From Photobacterium indicum (GTDB taxonomy: Bacteria > Pseudomonadota > Gammaproteobacteria > Enterobacterales > Vibrionaceae): a DNA stretch of 64,000 nucleotides. The position numbers and the translations under genes were made by a program. Below, piece after piece: positions 47,391 to 55,336 of the stretch. The stretch lies in the NCBI RefSeq assembly GCF_003026215.1, contig NZ_PYOC01000009.1:62001-126000 (forward strand). Reading direction: 5' to 3'. Below the pieces are notes generated by a model. The model saw nothing but the letters and a program-made list of their open reading frames with translations, was not told the origin of the DNA and did no database searches. Position 1 is the stretch's first letter. Every line of letters starts with the position of its first letter.

Positions 47391-47630
47391 ACGTCCTCTT
47401 TTCCTAAACTGATACCATTCTTGATAAGTACTTGTCGAGATTGGCATAACATAAAAACTAGGGGCAAGAATGCCATGGTTACTGCCAAAAGGGAATGAAG
47501 AGTAGTTATATCGAAGGCTTAAAGAGGCGAAGAAACATTAAATATATTGAGAGAACAAAGAAAATAACATCAGAAAAAAGCGTATAAAGCGAGAGAGTTA
47601 TCCCTCGCACTCAAGCATGAATAGGCTATA

Positions 47631-48179
47631 TTACCAGCGCCGAACGGGGCCTGTATCAATATGAACAAAATTACTTTTAGGGTAATAACCAACACCACCG
47701 AGTTGTAAATCGATGGCAGCTTTGCGCACTTTAGATAAAGACACGCCTTCTAGGTTAAAATCTATCGCTTGACCTTTCATGTGATAGCTCTTGGTTGCCA
47801 CGCCACCTTTCTTTTGTAACATCTTATTGGTTGCCGGAGAGCGGTAACCTGAAATTATACGCACTTGGCCTTTATGACCTAAGTTTGCTTGAATTTCAGT
47901 AATGGCATCAAAAAGACGTTTATCCATTTTAGCCACTTCATTTTGTCGGAAATCACGGCAGATATTATCAATACGTTTTAACTCAGTTTTGATGTAGCTT
48001 TCACCGTTAAAAAACTCACTATCTATATCTTCACCAGTATGAATATTACACAGTGAAATCTTACGCGGATTGGTGGCTTTAAAAGGGCTCGCAATCGCCA
48101 TACCTGGCACTAGACATGCACCTAACGTGAGTCCACCAGCAATCAAAAGCTGACGGCGCATGTAATCAAAATCAGACAT
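47631..48179 (-). CDS. mepK: Murein DD-endopeptidase MepK-like (YcbK, DUF882)
   Basis: 182 residues from ATG 48179. A twin-arginine-like N-terminus (YMRRQLLIAGGLTLGACLV, two arginines before a hydrophobic stretch) suggests Tat export; the E. coli homologue is also Tat-exported, to my knowledge. The M15-type motifs are 'ISGYRSPATN', 'SYHMKGQAIDF' with His and Asp, and 'HIDTGPVRRW'. It cleaves peptidoglycan cross-links. It lies between ldtD and gloC, as in E. coli. Confidence 0.88.
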   Translation of the reverse strand: MSDFDYMRRQLLIAGGLTLGACLVPGMAIASPFKATNPRKISLCNIHTGEDIDSEFFNGESYIKTELKRIDNICRDFRQNEVAKMDKRLFDAITEIQANLGHKGQVRIISGYRSPATNKMLQKKGGVATKSYHMKGQAIDFNLEGVSLSKVRKAAIDLQLGGVGYYPKSNFVHIDTGPVRRW

Positions 48180-48283
48180 CGAAACAAAACCAAAATCAAA
48201 CGAATAAAAAGGTGTACTACTTAAGTAGCTCAAGCAAGATAACGTTCAGGTAAGGTTCAGTCAAATAGCAAAATGACAAAAAA

Positions 48284-48309
48284 ACACTGCTTTTTTATCA
48301 AAGCAGTGT
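48284..48309 (-). terminator. ldtD terminator
   Basis: ACACTGCTTT pairs with AAAGCAGTGT, then T's on the minus strand, 24 bases past the ldtD stop. mepK begins 105 bases downstream, so it may have its own promoter. Confidence 0.8.
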
Positions 48310-48332
48310 CTAATTATTGAGAAATAAGTAAT

Positions 48333-50051
48333 TTAATGATTGTAAGCAGATGTATATTTTTGATCGCTTTGCGAACTACCACTCACTTTATCGTATAAAT
48401 ACACATCATCACGGAAGTTCACAAGCCCACCGTCATCAACCCAAGCCGTCTGATAAATGAGGTGTACTTGCACCTTATTCCGAAGCCCTACTGTCTTGGT
48501 TTGCTTACGTCCAGATAGCTCATAAAAACGCTGATCTGTAACGCCAGAATAATTGAGTAAGATCAACGCCAAAACATCAGCATTCTCGACCCTTACACAA
48601 CCAGAACTAAATGCCCGATCATCTTTATTAAATAAGCTTTTGGCTGGAGTATCATGCAGATAAATTGAATTATCGTTCGGAATATTAAACTTATACAAAC
48701 CCAACGCATTCTTATTGCCAGGCTTTTGACGTAATCGATACGGGAACGTTTTTGCATACAGCATGCTTGGATGAATCGTATGTATTGGAATTTGCTCTGA
48801 ACTGTTCCAGCTTCGAATGACCGCATAGTTATGGCGATACAAGTAACTTCTATCTCGACGAGCTTTAGGCAAGATGTCTTTTCGCATAATAGATTTAGGG
48901 ACATTCCAGTAAGGATTAAATACCACTGAATTCACCCTTGATGATATTAAAGGGGTGCGCCGGCTTGGGCGACCTACTATCACTTTACTATCAAATACAT
49001 GTTTATTATCAAGCCATAAATTAAGCTCATAACCCGGAATATTTACAATTAACACTGAATTATATTCTACAGGCCATAAACGCACTCGTTGAGCGTTTAA
49101 CGCCAAAACACGAATACGTTCTTTTGGCGTTATGGCAAGCCAGTATCGCGTTTTAGGTCCAATAACGCCATCGACCTTTAATCCATGCCGTTTTTGAAAT
49201 GTTTTAACCCCAAGAGAAAGCTCGATAGTCAGTGTGCGGAGTTGAGACGCCCGCATTCTATCAGCATCGTATTCTGTTATATCTCCCATTCTTTCAAGAA
49301 TAGTAATAAGACTGTCAGGATCTTTAAGGCGATCGCCCAGTCGGATAATCCCCTGCTGATAGAACCCAGGCCAATGTTCAGACTCTGATGATTCTAGTGT
49401 CTGCATTGCCAGTATCATTTTATTGTAATTATCATTTACAGGCTTAAGCGAGGTAACAAAATAACGCATGCGATTATTGTCAATCGCATCCAGCAAGCGC
49501 CCTGTTTGCATCTCGGTAGGCAACGGTAATGGTACATCGACGCCAGTTCCAAATAGCCATCCACGACCAAATTCAGGCAAATTTTCGATATAACTCATAT
49601 ACGCTAACAATGTATCTGTCGCCAATAAATCATACTGGCGCCAATCATTCGCTAATTTGTAATGATTAAGTTGAGAGTAGCGGCGAGACAAGTCAGAACT
49701 AACACCCGAAAGAGCGACAATACGTAATTGCTCTTCAAGTTCAGTGGCTGCAAATGCATCTTGCCAGATGGGAGTGTAAGCAAAAGAGGCATAAAGCTGT
49801 GCGAGTTTATCAATATATTGGATAGATGAGAGATCATCGGCAACTTCTTTCACCCAAAGTCGCGACTTTTGCTGTTGCAATGCGGCTTCGGGCGACACCA
49901 CTGGCTCAGATATAAATTGTTGCTGTGTGCTAATGCCTTGCTCAGATAGAAGAGCTGGTGTTGGCGTTAACACTGGCTCATTTGCTGATACACTAACGCT
50001 GATGATTGCGCTAAGAAGTAAAGAAATACATGATTGCCGTATCATTGCCAT
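48333..50051 (-). CDS. ldtD: L,D-transpeptidase LdtD (YcbB)
   Basis: 572 residues from ATG 50051 (GGGGAAATA upstream; ATG 50045 is an alternative). Signal peptide to about residue 24 ('...SVSVSANEP'). The body has a scaffold region, a peptidoglycan-binding helical domain ('TFQKRHGLKVDGVIGPKTRYWL') at about residues 290-310, and the catalytic YkuD domain with 'HDTPAKSLFNKDDRAFSSGCVRVENADVLALIL', containing the nucleophile Cys. It makes 3-3 cross-links in peptidoglycan, important under envelope stress. It is first in the ldtD-mepK-gloC order. Confidence 0.91.
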   Translation of the reverse strand: MAMIRQSCISLLLSAIISVSVSANEPVLTPTPALLSEQGISTQQQFISEPVVSPEAALQQQKSRLWVKEVADDLSSIQYIDKLAQLYASFAYTPIWQDAFAATELEEQLRIVALSGVSSDLSRRYSQLNHYKLANDWRQYDLLATDTLLAYMSYIENLPEFGRGWLFGTGVDVPLPLPTEMQTGRLLDAIDNNRMRYFVTSLKPVNDNYNKMILAMQTLESSESEHWPGFYQQGIIRLGDRLKDPDSLITILERMGDITEYDADRMRASQLRTLTIELSLGVKTFQKRHGLKVDGVIGPKTRYWLAITPKERIRVLALNAQRVRLWPVEYNSVLIVNIPGYELNLWLDNKHVFDSKVIVGRPSRRTPLISSRVNSVVFNPYWNVPKSIMRKDILPKARRDRSYLYRHNYAVIRSWNSSEQIPIHTIHPSMLYAKTFPYRLRQKPGNKNALGLYKFNIPNDNSIYLHDTPAKSLFNKDDRAFSSGCVRVENADVLALILLNYSGVTDQRFYELSGRKQTKTVGLRNKVQVHLIYQTAWVDDGGLVNFRDDVYLYDKVSGSSQSDQKYTSAYNH

Positions 50052-50376
50052 TACTATTTCCCCAAGGATCACCACATAAGTATGGCAAATACACTTGCCT
50101 TTGGGCTTAAATGTAGCTTGTACTGGCAATTTTGTGTGTTTCAAAACTACAACAACGTCTGAGCGCTTACACGTTATTCTCAAGTTTAAAAGCTATCATA
50201 CTGATAGATAAAGGCTCACTTCAGCGAGAATTCTGCATCTTGAGGTAACTGGGGTATATATTAAAAACAAGGCATAAAAAACGCCCCTGCATCAGTAAAA
50301 CATTTGCATATTTAAGCATTTTCTCTTCAAAATACACCGACAAATACATGCCGTACATATCATTGAGATAAAAATC

Positions 50377-50392
50377 GTTTAGTGCACTAAAC
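50377..50392. promoter_or_regulatory. 16-bp palindrome upstream of the MarR gene
   Basis: GTTTAGTGCACTAAAC is perfectly symmetric, about 170 bp ahead of the MarR gene start, in the 512-bp gap between the divergent ldtD and MarR genes. It has the form of a MarR-type operator and may mediate autoregulation or control of the region (inference). A smaller palindrome CTATCA-TAC-TGATAG lies at 50193-50207. Confidence 0.5.
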
Positions 50393-50563
50393 TTTTTATA
50401 TCAAACGAATATCGTAAAATGTACCGATATAATCGTTCTGAGCGTGTCGCTATTTTAATCAAGTATATCTGAGTTATAAAAAATGTCGTCCAGAGCAAAA
50501 ACTAAAGCTTCCATGTTAGTTCAGTTTGTTGTACTTTCGCGGCAATTATCTTTGGAGAGTTAA

Positions 50564-51058
50564 ATGGACAAGCACGAAGAAGTTCTCATTGCCCTTCGAC
50601 AAATTATCCGAGCAATCGACCTGCACTCAAGAAAACTGAATAAAGACGCAGGTTTAACTGGACCGCAACTTGTTTTGATGCGTGCTATCCGTGATTCCGG
50701 AGAAGACGTCACTATTCGCCAGCTTTCAAATAACACCAATATGAGCCAGGCGACGGCAACTACCATTCTAGATCGTCTTGAAAAACGAGAACTAGTGGTA
50801 CGAGAAAGAAGTAAGCTAGATAAACGAAAAGTACACGCACACTTAACTGAAAAAGGTATAGAGGTCATCGCAAAAGCTCCTCTTCCTTTACAAGACAGTT
50901 TTGTCTCTCAATATCAAGATCTTGATGATTGGGAACAATCTTTGTTGTTGTCATCAGTTCAGCGTATCTCTTCGATGATGAATGCAGAACATTTAAATGT
51001 TGCGCCGCTTTTAGAAGTAGGCAGCATTACGCAGCAAGAAACAACGACAGAACAATAA
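50564..51058 (+). CDS. MarR-family regulator, CosR/EctR-like
   Basis: 164 residues. Winged helix 'DVTIRQLSNNTNMSQATATTILDRLEKRELVVRERSKLDKRKVHAHLT' with dimer helices on both sides. The start 'MDKHEEVLIALRQIIRAIDLHSRKLNKDAGLTGPQLVLMRAI' strongly recalls CosR (compatible-solute regulator) of Vibrio, from memory. CosR represses osmolyte genes and is not next to any osmolyte gene in this window. A palindrome upstream could be its site. TTTGGAGAG precedes the ATG. A terminator follows. Confidence 0.83.
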   Translation: MDKHEEVLIALRQIIRAIDLHSRKLNKDAGLTGPQLVLMRAIRDSGEDVTIRQLSNNTNMSQATATTILDRLEKRELVVRERSKLDKRKVHAHLTEKGIEVIAKAPLPLQDSFVSQYQDLDDWEQSLLLSSVQRISSMMNAEHLNVAPLLEVGSITQQETTTEQ

Positions 51059-51100
51059 GTAAGCCACTCAGCTTATTCATTTTGTGCATTGTTATTGCTC

Positions 51101-51137
51101 AATAAAGAAAGTCGATTTTTATTGGCTTTCTTTATTT
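51101..51137 (+). terminator. MarR gene terminator
   Basis: AATAAAGAAAG pairs with CTTTCTTTATT with a loop of 15 bases. It starts 43 bases after the MarR stop. Confidence 0.75.
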
Positions 51138-51273
51138 ATACCCAAAACACCTTCTTGTGGTACGCCCACAGTGAACGCATTACTCCCTTCTATCACTGTA
51201 TATCAAGTAATAATCTTCCAACCCCTAGCTTTCAACCTAAAGCATGATTATATTAATTCCAATAATTCAATGA

Positions 51274-52131
51274 TTGGATAACAGTGTGCTATTAGAAGGA
51301 ATCGAAACATTATTGGTGTTGGCTAAAGAAGGCACCATGAGTAAAACAGGTAGCCGTCTATATATAAGCCAATCAGCCGTCAGTAAACGTATTGCAAGAC
51401 TAGAGAAGAGATTAGGCAAAAAATTAATCGAACCTGCTGGTCGTCATATCAAACTAACAGCCGATGCCATTACGCTTATTGACAATGTCGGACCAAGCTA
51501 TAAAGAAATAAAAGGGCTGATCTTTGATCAACAACCTTATCAAGACCATACCCTCATTAATCTCGCCTGTTCCGAAACCTTAGTCGCTGGCTATCTGGGT
51601 AATATGATGGGGGCTTACATTCAGCATGACCCATACATTAGCATTACGACTCACCATACCCCGTTCATCATCGAGAGAGTGCAATCTGGCGATGCAACAA
51701 TTGGCTTTTGTGCTGGGCATTTAACCCCCCAACATGGCCTATCGACTCGTCACCTATTCAATGAACCTTTCTCTGTTATTAGTCACCAACCATTGCGACA
51801 GCAGCCCCAGCAGTTACTGGTTAATGACTTCAATAATCCATCAAATGCTAACCAAGCCAGCTTGCTTCAAAAAGCAGGCATTATTCCGTTAATGGAGATG
51901 GACTCTTATACAGCAGCTGCACAACTGGCATTAGGTGGTGTTGCACCTGCATTAGTACCTGTTTCGATCATCAAAACCTTAAAAATCGAACCAATTTACT
52001 GCCATCATTTTGAGTTTCTTGATGAGCTCACCCGTCCGGTTCATTTATGCTACCGCCCGAAGAGCTATCAATCAGATCGTGTTAATAAGCTTATTGAAAC
52101 CATTGCGGATTCTGTTCCCAAAGCAATTTAA
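51274..52131 (+). CDS. LysR-family regulator
   Basis: 285 residues. N-terminal helix-turn-helix 'TLLVLAKEGTMSKTGSRLYISQSAVSKRIARLEKRLGKKL' and effector domain with 'VSIIKTLKIEPIYCHHFEFLDELTRPVHLCYRPK'. The start is unsure: TTG 51274 is the first in frame, and GTG 51286 is equally possible; neither has a clear binding site. The 3' end overlaps the convergent TSUP permease gene by 41 bp. LysR proteins of this type often sit beside the gene they control, so the TSUP permease is a candidate target. Inducer unknown. Confidence 0.85.
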   Translation: MDNSVLLEGIETLLVLAKEGTMSKTGSRLYISQSAVSKRIARLEKRLGKKLIEPAGRHIKLTADAITLIDNVGPSYKEIKGLIFDQQPYQDHTLINLACSETLVAGYLGNMMGAYIQHDPYISITTHHTPFIIERVQSGDATIGFCAGHLTPQHGLSTRHLFNEPFSVISHQPLRQQPQQLLVNDFNNPSNANQASLLQKAGIIPLMEMDSYTAAAQLALGGVAPALVPVSIIKTLKIEPIYCHHFEFLDELTRPVHLCYRPKSYQSDRVNKLIETIADSVPKAI

Positions 52132-52861
52132 TCGCCATTACCATCGAGATAATCACGACCATAGGTCGGATAAGTTTCTGCCCTTTAGAAATGACTACCT
52201 TTGCCCCCATACGTGCACCAATAAAGCCACCAACCGCCATCAACAAACCTATTTCCCAAATCGGTAGCCCAGCCATTATAAAGAATAATAATGCTGCAAA
52301 ATTGGACGTAAAATTAAGAATTTTTGTTCTTGCCGTTGCTTCCACTAATCCAAATTGAGCAATAGCAACAAAACAAACCGTAAACAAAGAGCCCGCACCT
52401 GGCCCAAAAAAACCATCGTAAAATCCGATACTTGTACCAACGGTGAAAGCAAAGGCATTCTCTGACAGCTTCGGAGTGCCTCCTCCCTTACCCGTTTGAG
52501 GGGCAAATAGAAAATACAACGAAATACAAACCAGTAAAGCAGGGATCAGACTTGTTAGCACCCCAGCATCAATACGCTGAACAAGCAAAGCACCAATGGC
52601 AGAACCAATAAACGTAAACACAATCGCGTTACGCATTTCCTTCAAACTGACAAAACCGTTGCGAACAAAATATAATGAAGCAGAAAAGCTGCCAAACGAA
52701 CCTTGAAGTTTATTTGTGGCCAATGCCTGAGCTGGCGGTACACCAACGGCAAGTAAAGCAGGTACGGTTATCATTCCGCCGCCGCCAGCGATCGCATCAA
52801 TAAAACCTGCTACACCTGCCACCAAAAACAGTAACCCAAGAATTTCAAACGACAAGTCCAT
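52091..52861 (-). CDS. TSUP-family (TauE/SafE/YfcA) permease
   Basis: 256 residues, eight to nine membrane helices. 'LFLVAGVAGFIDAIAGGGGMITVPALLAVGVPPAQALATNKLQGSFGSFSASLYF' is the TSUP N-terminal motif, and 'IGFYDGFFGPGAGSLFTVCF' is its C-terminal repeat. The family exports sulfoacetate, sulfite or similar sulfur/carbon anions; the substrate cannot be read. Its 3' end overlaps the convergent LysR gene by 41 bp, both in coding frames. Confidence 0.9.
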   Translation of the reverse strand: MDLSFEILGLLFLVAGVAGFIDAIAGGGGMITVPALLAVGVPPAQALATNKLQGSFGSFSASLYFVRNGFVSLKEMRNAIVFTFIGSAIGALLVQRIDAGVLTSLIPALLVCISLYFLFAPQTGKGGGTPKLSENAFAFTVGTSIGFYDGFFGPGAGSLFTVCFVAIAQFGLVEATARTKILNFTSNFAALLFFIMAGLPIWEIGLLMAVGGFIGARMGAKVVISKGQKLIRPMVVIISMVMAIKLLWEQNPQWFQ

Positions 52862-53051
52862 TTAATAATGTCTCTTTTAACAACCAGTAAGAGCGATGAC
52901 GGTAACACTACGCACGAATAACGAATAGCGAAAGATAGGACGACAACCCATTCCACCTAGGAATTGGTAGTAGAATGTAACCAATGAAATGAAGTCACAT
53001 CTTTTCCCGAAATTTAAGAGTTCGTAAACTCACCGGTATAATTTCGTCGAT

Positions 53052-53936
53052 TCATTCACCGTTCAAGTTGCGCAATGTTTGCCATACTTGCTCACCTGCT
53101 GGGTGTAAACGAGCCTGGTAGCGATAAGCATAATAGGTGATCGGTAATCTAAGATAGGGTTCACCGACAACCGCCACTTTCCCGCTCGCCAATTCTTCCT
53201 GTATAGCATAATCCGGTAACCAAGCGACTCCCTGCCCTTTGAGTACCAGTACTTTAAGTAAATCTGTCATCGATGATAAAAATACTGCCTTCAGGTTAAC
53301 CTGATCACGAATAGCTTCAATTTGACGCCCCATATAAGAACTCGGACTGTATGCCAGCCATGGCACTTCTGTGTCTTTGGTGAGCTGATAAAGTGGTTGC
53401 CCCTCACTATTACACGCACAAACTGGCAACAGCTCCGCCTGTCCAATTTGTAATGATTGATAGGGTGGTAACCGAAGCAACTCATCATCAAATGCTAATA
53501 ACAAATCACAACTACCTTCTTGCAGCTCCTCAATTGCCTGATCGACATCGATCGCTTCAACACTCAATAAGGGGCTATGCTTACCCGCCAATAACTTAGG
53601 CTGAATAGACGGTACAAGGCTAGTTGCTAATGAGTGTGCAGCCGCCACCCGAACCATATTACCGCCAAGTTTCGATAAATCAGACAATTGACCAATTCCA
53701 TCCACCATTTGGTTCATCAGGCTACGGGCTGTTATCCGAAATAATCGACCACTGGGCGTAAGAGAAACAGGCGTCTTGCTTCTATCTACCAATTCCGTAC
53801 CCACCATATGCTCCAATGCTTTAATCCGTCGACTAAAGGCTGGCTGGGTCACATTGCGTATTTTTGCTGCCAAAGAAAAATTTCGAACATCCGCGAGAGC
53901 CAGAAAATCTTCTAACCACTTACTTTCTATATTCAT
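53052..53936 (-). CDS. hypT: LysR-family regulator, HypT (YjiE)-like
   Basis: 294 residues from ATG 53936. Helix-turn-helix 'FLALADVRNFSLAAKIRNVTQPAFSRRIKALEHMVGTELVDRS', then the effector domain. Blocks 'AAAHSLATSLVPSIQPKL' and 'EAIDVDQAIEELQEGSCDLLLAF' match E. coli HypT/YjiE closely. HypT is a hypochlorite-specific regulator activated by methionine oxidation. This gene is divergent from an Asp/Glu racemase, which may be its target, although E. coli HypT controls Met/Cys and Fe genes. A longer frame upstream (54005) is AT-rich and not family-like. Confidence 0.78.
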   Translation of the reverse strand: MNIESKWLEDFLALADVRNFSLAAKIRNVTQPAFSRRIKALEHMVGTELVDRSKTPVSLTPSGRLFRITARSLMNQMVDGIGQLSDLSKLGGNMVRVAAAHSLATSLVPSIQPKLLAGKHSPLLSVEAIDVDQAIEELQEGSCDLLLAFDDELLRLPPYQSLQIGQAELLPVCACNSEGQPLYQLTKDTEVPWLAYSPSSYMGRQIEAIRDQVNLKAVFLSSMTDLLKVLVLKGQGVAWLPDYAIQEELASGKVAVVGEPYLRLPITYYAYRYQARLHPAGEQVWQTLRNLNGE

Positions 53937-54129
53937 AAGATTTGAGCTAAAGATAAAAAAGTAGTATATCGAAACGAGCAAGCTATCCAGATATATTTCA
54001 ACCACTCATGATCACAGTTTAATTATTTAGTCATACGGATTCGGCATAATAGCTTCAGCAACGGCATTTCTAATCGAACTACCGTCATCTTATAGTAATT
54101 GCAGTTAATAATACTGTAGGAACAATAAC

Positions 54130-54840
54130 ATGAGCAGAAAATTAGGAATTCTTGGTGGTATGGGTCCATTAGCAACTGTTGAATTTATGCAGAAAATTAT
54201 TTCACGTACCCCTGCTCATAATGACCAACAACATATTCCGATGCTTGTTAGTAATAATCCACAGATTCCAGATAGAACCGCGTATCTTATCAGTAACGGT
54301 GAAGATCCATATCCAGCACTAAAACAAGGTATGGAACAATTACAGCAAGCTGGCGCCGAATGTATTGTTATGCCCTGTAATACAGCCCATTATTGGTACA
54401 CTCGCCTAAGCAATAGCTGCAACGTACACACCATCAGCATTATCGACAGTGTTGTTGACGAAGCGAAACACCGTCGCTACCGCACCGTCGGTCTGCTCGC
54501 GACAACCGCTACAATGATGGCAGGCATGTACCAAACAAAACTGGCTCAACAGCAAATCAATGCTATCGAAACTACCGATTCGGAACAGCAAGCAATAATG
54601 AACGGGATCTACGCGGTCAAAGCAGGGAATGTAGAACACGGGAAGCAACTTATGCAACCCGTCTTTGAAGCAATGCTAAACCGTGGTGCTGAAGCCGTTA
54701 TTTTTGGTTGTACCGAAATACCTGTCGCGCTTGCAAAACAGACAATTTCTCAGCCACAGCACTGTTTAGATTCTCTCGACATTTTAGCTGAGCAGTGTGT
54801 TCATTGGGCCCAAGCAGATACGCCAGAGCTCGTCGCATAA
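54130..54840 (+). CDS. Aspartate/glutamate racemase family protein
   Basis: 236 residues. 'KLGILGGMGPLATVEFMQKII' at the start, the two catalytic cysteines in 'VMPCNTAHYW' (near residue 83) and 'IFGCTEIPVAL' (near residue 196), the typical pair of cofactor-independent racemases. It is closest to YgeA/aspartate racemase. It may make D-Asp or D-Glu, or convert broad amino acids as YgeA does. Divergent from the HypT-like gene; followed by a palindrome. Confidence 0.9.
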   Translation: MSRKLGILGGMGPLATVEFMQKIISRTPAHNDQQHIPMLVSNNPQIPDRTAYLISNGEDPYPALKQGMEQLQQAGAECIVMPCNTAHYWYTRLSNSCNVHTISIIDSVVDEAKHRRYRTVGLLATTATMMAGMYQTKLAQQQINAIETTDSEQQAIMNGIYAVKAGNVEHGKQLMQPVFEAMLNRGAEAVIFGCTEIPVALAKQTISQPQHCLDSLDILAEQCVHWAQADTPELVA

Positions 54841-54900
54841 TCTTGTCTTAAATCGTAAATATGTAGAGAAAGTTTACAACAGGAAATTCATCAAACCCCA

Positions 54901-54928
54901 TGTAATGTCGTAACTTTACGACATTACA
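54901..54928. promoter_or_regulatory. 28-bp perfect palindrome after the racemase gene
   Basis: TGTAATGTCGTAA (54901-54913), two centre bases CT, then its exact complement (54916-54928). The stem is AT-rich and followed by TTTCTT, so it may be a weak terminator or an operator site. It lies 60 bases past the racemase stop. Confidence 0.55.
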
Positions 54929-55128
54929 TTTCTTCTGCGATATCCCTCTCCTTTGTCATTCAGTAAAAACACCCTAATCCGCTATTAAACACACACTTCT
55001 ATTGGTGCATTGCTACAAAATTATTGTTTCCAATACTGCTCCAATCAGTTATCAGCAAAAAGACCAGAAAAAAAGTAAGTGATTGAAAGGTACTGAATTA
55101 ATGATACAGGGTTGATTTAACATCTAAA

Positions 55129-55170
55129 CATCAATCACAAATTGATGATTTGTCTGATGAAACCATCAAT
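55129..55170. promoter_or_regulatory. Overlapping inverted repeats before lctP
   Basis: CATCAAT (55129-55135), ATTGATG (55141-55147) and CATCAAT (55164-55170) allow two exclusive hairpins. They lie about 170 bp before lctP, in a 496-bp gap. An operator or attenuator is possible (inference); no T-run follows. Confidence 0.4.
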
Positions 55171-55336
55171 AAAAAAACATAGCGCCAATCCGCTTGATAC
55201 TTAAAATATTCTACTCACGACGTCGTCATTGCAATTTCGTTAAACAAAATTACAAAGCAGAAAAGGTCATTCCTGCCTTCTTTATTAAGAAATAGCTTTC
55301 TATAACAATAAGATTCACGATGGAGTGAAAGTACCC

